This document shows, in pieces, positions 61,101 to 64,000 of a stretch of 64,000 nt of DNA. Every line of letters begins with the position of its first letter. The stretch's first letter is position 1. Source of the DNA: Halocaridina rubra (lineage: Eukaryota; Arthropoda; Malacostraca; Decapoda; Atyidae). The notes under the pieces are model-generated. The model was not told where the DNA came from and did no database searches. It was given only the letters and a program-made list of their open reading frames with translations. Made by a program: the position numbers and the translations under genes. Where the stretch lies: NCBI GenBank assembly GCA_037179515.1, contig JAXCGZ010000062.1:12501-76500 (forward strand). The letters run 5' to 3'.

Positions 61101-63577
61101 TCACCATAGATGGCTCCATCATATTCCAAGGCCTCTTCTAAACTTTCTGCATCCTCAAATTCTACGTAGCAGAAACCTTTGAATTTTGCCGTCTCAGTAT
61201 CATAAACCAGCCTCACTGATCGTACCTACAGAAAAAGATTAAACTTGATTTTTCTAGTAATGTTTTAATAATAAAATTTCTACTAAACAATAATGTCATT
61301 ACTGAAGTTCTGCAGGGAGGAAGTCACCCTTCTGTTTGTGGAAATTAGGTGGCAACTGTACCAAACTAATGCTTCTCAGGTCTTCTAAACAAGATGGTGA
61401 TTTCAATATAATTTATTCACCATCTGAAAACTGAAAAAGATAAGGGAGTGCAAGTCTGGCCAACCCATCCTCCCTGATTTTTATCTTACTCAGACCAGCT
61501 GATGGAAGGAGTGACACTACACAAGGTATGATGGATTTCTTTACAACAGAAGAGTTATGGATGGGACTGAGAGTGGGTAGACTATGATGAAGAACTGATC
61601 CCTCTCGTTATATGATTAACCTAGTTGTCTACCAAGTGGGACATGGCATAGTTTAAAAATAAAATTAAACATCTTATAGCCCGATGAGAGAATTATCGTC
61701 TACATGGCTCAATATTAGCACTGCAAGAATATGTCATGTTACATTTCTTTAACCACATCCACAGCTCCATATTGCTATGACCTACATATGTGGGAAATAT
61801 TGTATGAATATTTGAGTTTGAATCCGAAGGACATCAAGATTTAAAAGCATGACTAAACGTCACACATATATATATATAAAAAAAAAAGATAACATACATT
61901 CCTCCATCCTTGGGGAGAAGTCTTTCTCCCAGCAATCATAATTAAAGCTTAAAAGCATCCTGGAATACTTACTTTTTGGTCTTTGAATATATGGTCAATA
62001 TCCCCTTGAACAATACCATGGGGTAAGTTGCCAATGAATGCTGTGAATGGAGGTTCTGTTGGCATGGGTTTTCTTGACCTCCCGCTTCCTCCTCCTCCAC
62101 CACCCCCGCTGTATCCTCGACCACCGTCATTATACCGTCCACCACCCCTGTCGCCACCTGCACCTCCGCCCCCACCTCCTGAACGATAACTATTCCTGTA
62201 GAGAAAACATTGGTATAAACATCCAATACCTTAAATTTCCTAAAAAAAAATTGTGATTCTACAACACTGTTACTTGGTGGATGATTGAGTTCAATTACAG
62301 TTGTTGGTCTTTTCAAATAGATAATCGAATAAAAAATGTCTATATAGCATACAGGTTGAGAGAAAATAAGCACCGACTATAAAATTTAATTTTATTTGAA
62401 TTGCAAAATAAGAGATTCATGCAAATGTTTTAAATAACATTCCTACCTTTTATTCGTAGTTTTCTATGTAGATTTTATTCGTAAATTTTTATGTAGCTAA
62501 TATAGTAAACTGTCCAAAGGGGCAGTAATTGGAAATGTCATTTCACTCTTTAATTATTATACTGATTAAATTGTCAAGAGGCAATATAGGCGAGTGCACA
62601 AGATGCACTTCTAACAGTTTCTATAGACTTGCAATAAGCAATTAGACTTAGGTCAGGAGGCGTGCATACTTGGACTTGACTTTAGTGCTGCTGCTGATTG
62701 TCATAATCATGAAGCTTTCAATTATAAAGGAGACATGGGCGTTGGTGGATATTTCCTAAGTATAACTATACAATTATTAAGTAACGGGCCTCAAACGGTG
62801 GTGGTAGATGAACATCTCAGTGTCCCTTAGGGTAGTATTCTTGACCAAATATTTTTCATCCTGTATACTCATGGCATGAGGATAGGTTTGAAAACTAAAC
62901 GATTTGCCTATGCTCATTATGATACCTTAATGTTATTGTTTCATCCCCGAAAATGAGACTAGCTGTTGCTGAGTCTTTGAAGAGAAATATTGCTAAAAAT
63001 AGTAATTGGTGCAAGTTCCTAAACTGAAGTATTGCTTCCAGTTTGGTCACTGTCTGTAAAATCTCATTTTATATTCGATAAAGCTTGCGTGCGGTTAAAT
63101 TTCTTAGTCCTGCATTAAGAAACTACTTGTGTAATAAATGAACGTTTGCTCGCTTTGCTTGCTGTACATAATTTATCACAATGTTAATCACCCTCTGCAT
63201 TGGGCTTTACCTAGATTATTACGTTTTACACACTTCAAGAAAGCAGCAAATGCTAATAGTTGTGCATTTTCTTTTTGTCAGATTTAATTCAAATCAGAAT
63301 TTAAATGGTTTTATTCCAACTACCATTTGGATATGGACTGAATTGCCTAGCCATACTATTGAGTCAATAGAACTTCATTACATTAAGCTAGGCACAAATA
63401 AATCGTTAAGATGGCTCTAAATCTGAATTTTTAAAATTATAGTGAAACAAAGCCTGTTTTACATAACTAAGTTGTACCACTTAATATGATTTTATTATGT
63501 CTACCTGCTCCTTTCCTACCTCTTCTGGAGCCATCTCGATTATAGTTTTTGGCTTTTTCTAGCTGACTGGCTGTCAT
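57964..63577 (-). CDS. eukaryotic translation initiation factor 4H (gene span)
   Basis: Five certain exons and one probable N-terminal exon give about 320 residues. eIF4H stimulates the RNA helicase eIF4A during scanning of mRNA leaders in the cytoplasm. Visible: a Gly/Arg-rich N-terminus ([14 protein letters not shown]), [14 protein letters not shown] with RNP2, and [22 protein letters not shown] with RNP1. An RG-rich region follows, then [11 protein letters not shown] and [31 protein letters not shown] at the C-terminus, all diagnostic of eIF4H. It is longer than the human protein (about 248 residues) because the RG-rich part is expanded, including a run of alternating Gly-Ala encoded by a hexanucleotide repeat. 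The true 5' end may lie beyond the candidate first exon. Confidence 0.95.
58116..59197 (-). other. intron of eIF4H
   Basis: AT-rich, no repeat or exon recognised. Confidence 0.6.
59198..59467 (-). CDS. eIF4H RG/GA-rich exon
   Basis: 270 bp, (N)[19 protein letters not shown] through [11 protein letters not shown]. Acceptor TGCTTTGCAG, donor CCAG|GTACGT. The middle contains a Gly-Ala dipeptide run from (GGAGCT)n. A plus-strand serine-rich frame across it is a shadow. Confidence 0.95.
59288..59331. repeat. coding hexanucleotide repeat (AGCTCC)n
   Basis: About seven perfect units inside the eIF4H exon. On the coding strand they give Gly-Ala repeats. Confidence 0.93.
59468..60326 (-). other. intron of eIF4H
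   Basis: AT-rich, no repeat or exon recognised. Confidence 0.6.
60327..60452 (-). CDS. eIF4H RG-rich exon
   Basis: 126 bp, (E)[19 protein letters not shown] through [12 protein letters not shown]. Acceptor TATAACCCTTAG, donor TTCA|GTAAGT. Confidence 0.93.
60453..61074 (-). other. intron of eIF4H
   Basis: Includes a weak copy of the AGTCACC/AAGGTGACT dispersed motif near 60,580-60,660. No exon. Confidence 0.5.
61075..61225 (-). CDS. eIF4H exon with RNP1 of the RRM
   Basis: 151 bp, [20 protein letters not shown] through KNLRVDIA. Acceptor TTTTTCTGTAG, donor GCTG|GTACGT. RNP1 is KGFCYVEF. Confidence 0.97.
61226..61972 (-). other. intron of eIF4H
   Basis: AT-rich with a short (AT)n and A-run near 61,866-61,888. 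No exon. Confidence 0.6.
61973..62195 (-). CDS. eIF4H exon with RNP2 and glycine-rich N-terminus
   Basis: The donor (CAAAAA|GTAAGT at 61,973) is clear. Two acceptors are possible: TTCTCTACAG with the exon starting at 62,195, or TATCGTTCAG with the exon starting at 62,178. The coding frame reads [20 protein letters not shown] through [19 protein letters not shown]. Only the inner acceptor keeps frame with the candidate first exon at 63.5 kb. Confidence 0.92.
62196..63519 (-). other. first intron of eIF4H (if the 63.5 kb exon is correct)
   Basis: AT-rich, with no repeat or exon I can name. Confidence 0.45.
63520..63577 (-). CDS. candidate N-terminal exon of eIF4H
   Basis: ATG at 63,577 reads [19 protein letters not shown] with one base of the next codon, then donor AGAG|GTAGGA. 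A second donor (GCAG|GTAGAC, exon end 63,505) is also in phase. Joined to the inner acceptor at 62,178 the frame runs directly into the glycine-rich region. The [11 protein letters not shown] junction has the right flavour, but without transcript data this is tentative. Confidence 0.4.
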
Positions 63578-64000
63578 GAAATCTATACATTTAGTGATTG
63601 AGCTGTAAGTTAAATTTGCACATGTTGACTTAAAGTAACAGAAGTGTCACATCCCCATGATATTTTATTCTTAAGAGAGTAAGTTAAAAGTTCTTTTCAT
63701 CGAGAATATCAACCATCAAATCGTACACACGCCGTGAGTGAGAAAGCAGGCCGGCCGGGCGTTTGTGGTAATGATGTAATTATGGCTACAGCATTAAACC
63801 ACCCACTCAACTCTCTATTTATATGACCTCCTTAGCAGGCACTATCTGGAGTTTAGGGTGTGATTCCCTTATCTCGAGGTTATCAGCATGGCTTACGTGA
63901 AAAAAAATATCAAGGAAAGTAAGAGACCATTGGAAATAACAGATTTCTTCACAGCTCTGATCCAAGTGTGACCCTTGCCATGGGACTTATCAAGAGAGCA
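63578..64000. other. upstream of the eIF4H candidate start
   Basis: No exon, microsatellite or repeat recognised. It could include the promoter or a 5' UTR exon. Confidence 0.35.

Noticed and set aside
61969..62373. 134-residue minus-strand frame
   Set aside because: Out-of-frame reading of the eIF4H RNP2 exon running into the intron; the RRM frame is different.

Overview
Organism and character. This is animal nuclear DNA, AT-rich and unusually dense in long perfect microsatellites: (CT)n, (AC)n, (TA)n, (TAA)n, (GATA)n and (ACT)n. It also carries TTAGG-type telomere-like motifs, tRNA-derived SINEs and CR1-like LINEs, and its genes are split by canonical GT/AG introns. That combination, with arthropod-type gene content, points to a decapod crustacean (crab, shrimp or lobster). 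This is inferred from style; I could not search a database.

Layout. 1-13.6 kb holds no exon I can recognise. It contains a long fold-back repeat (686-1237), a 5'-truncated LINE with an open reading frame (1279-4049), several SINEs, small DNA-transposon remnants and many microsatellites. 13,689-24,670 (+) holds eleven exons of a neutral ceramidase, including the C-terminus; the N-terminal exons were not found. Its introns carry two more LINE fragments, a 4 x 49 bp tandem repeat, a tandem array of acceptor-like sequences and long microsatellites beside splice sites. A possible alternative last exon lies at 26,182-26,280. 26.3-31.2 kb is intergenic and repeat-rich. 31,192-34,584 (+) encodes, in three coding exons, a complete 761-residue receptor with a WSC domain, two fibronectin III domains, one membrane span and a kinase fold, best matching insect Wsck. 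Its catalytic residues are degenerate, so it is probably a pseudokinase. 34.6-47.4 kb has no coding exon and few repeats, and probably includes the long 3' UTRs of two convergent genes. 47,464-51,225 (-) encodes a 389-residue type I membrane protein of unknown function. 57,964 to about 63,577 (-) encodes eIF4H, an RRM protein with RG/GA-rich repeats.

Relationships. The four cellular genes are ordinary neighbours, not an operon or pathway: a sphingolipid hydrolase, a receptor pseudokinase, an unknown membrane protein and a translation factor. The first two are on +, the last two on -, so genes 2 and 3 converge. The most unusual signals are in the repeats. All three copies of one LINE lie inside (AC)n tracts in the same orientation, which suggests microsatellite-targeted insertion. 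About nine tandem copies of an acceptor-like sequence lie just upstream of a real ceramidase exon. TTAGG motifs recur inside a dispersed fold-back repeat. SINE copies show clear 12-18 bp target-site duplications.
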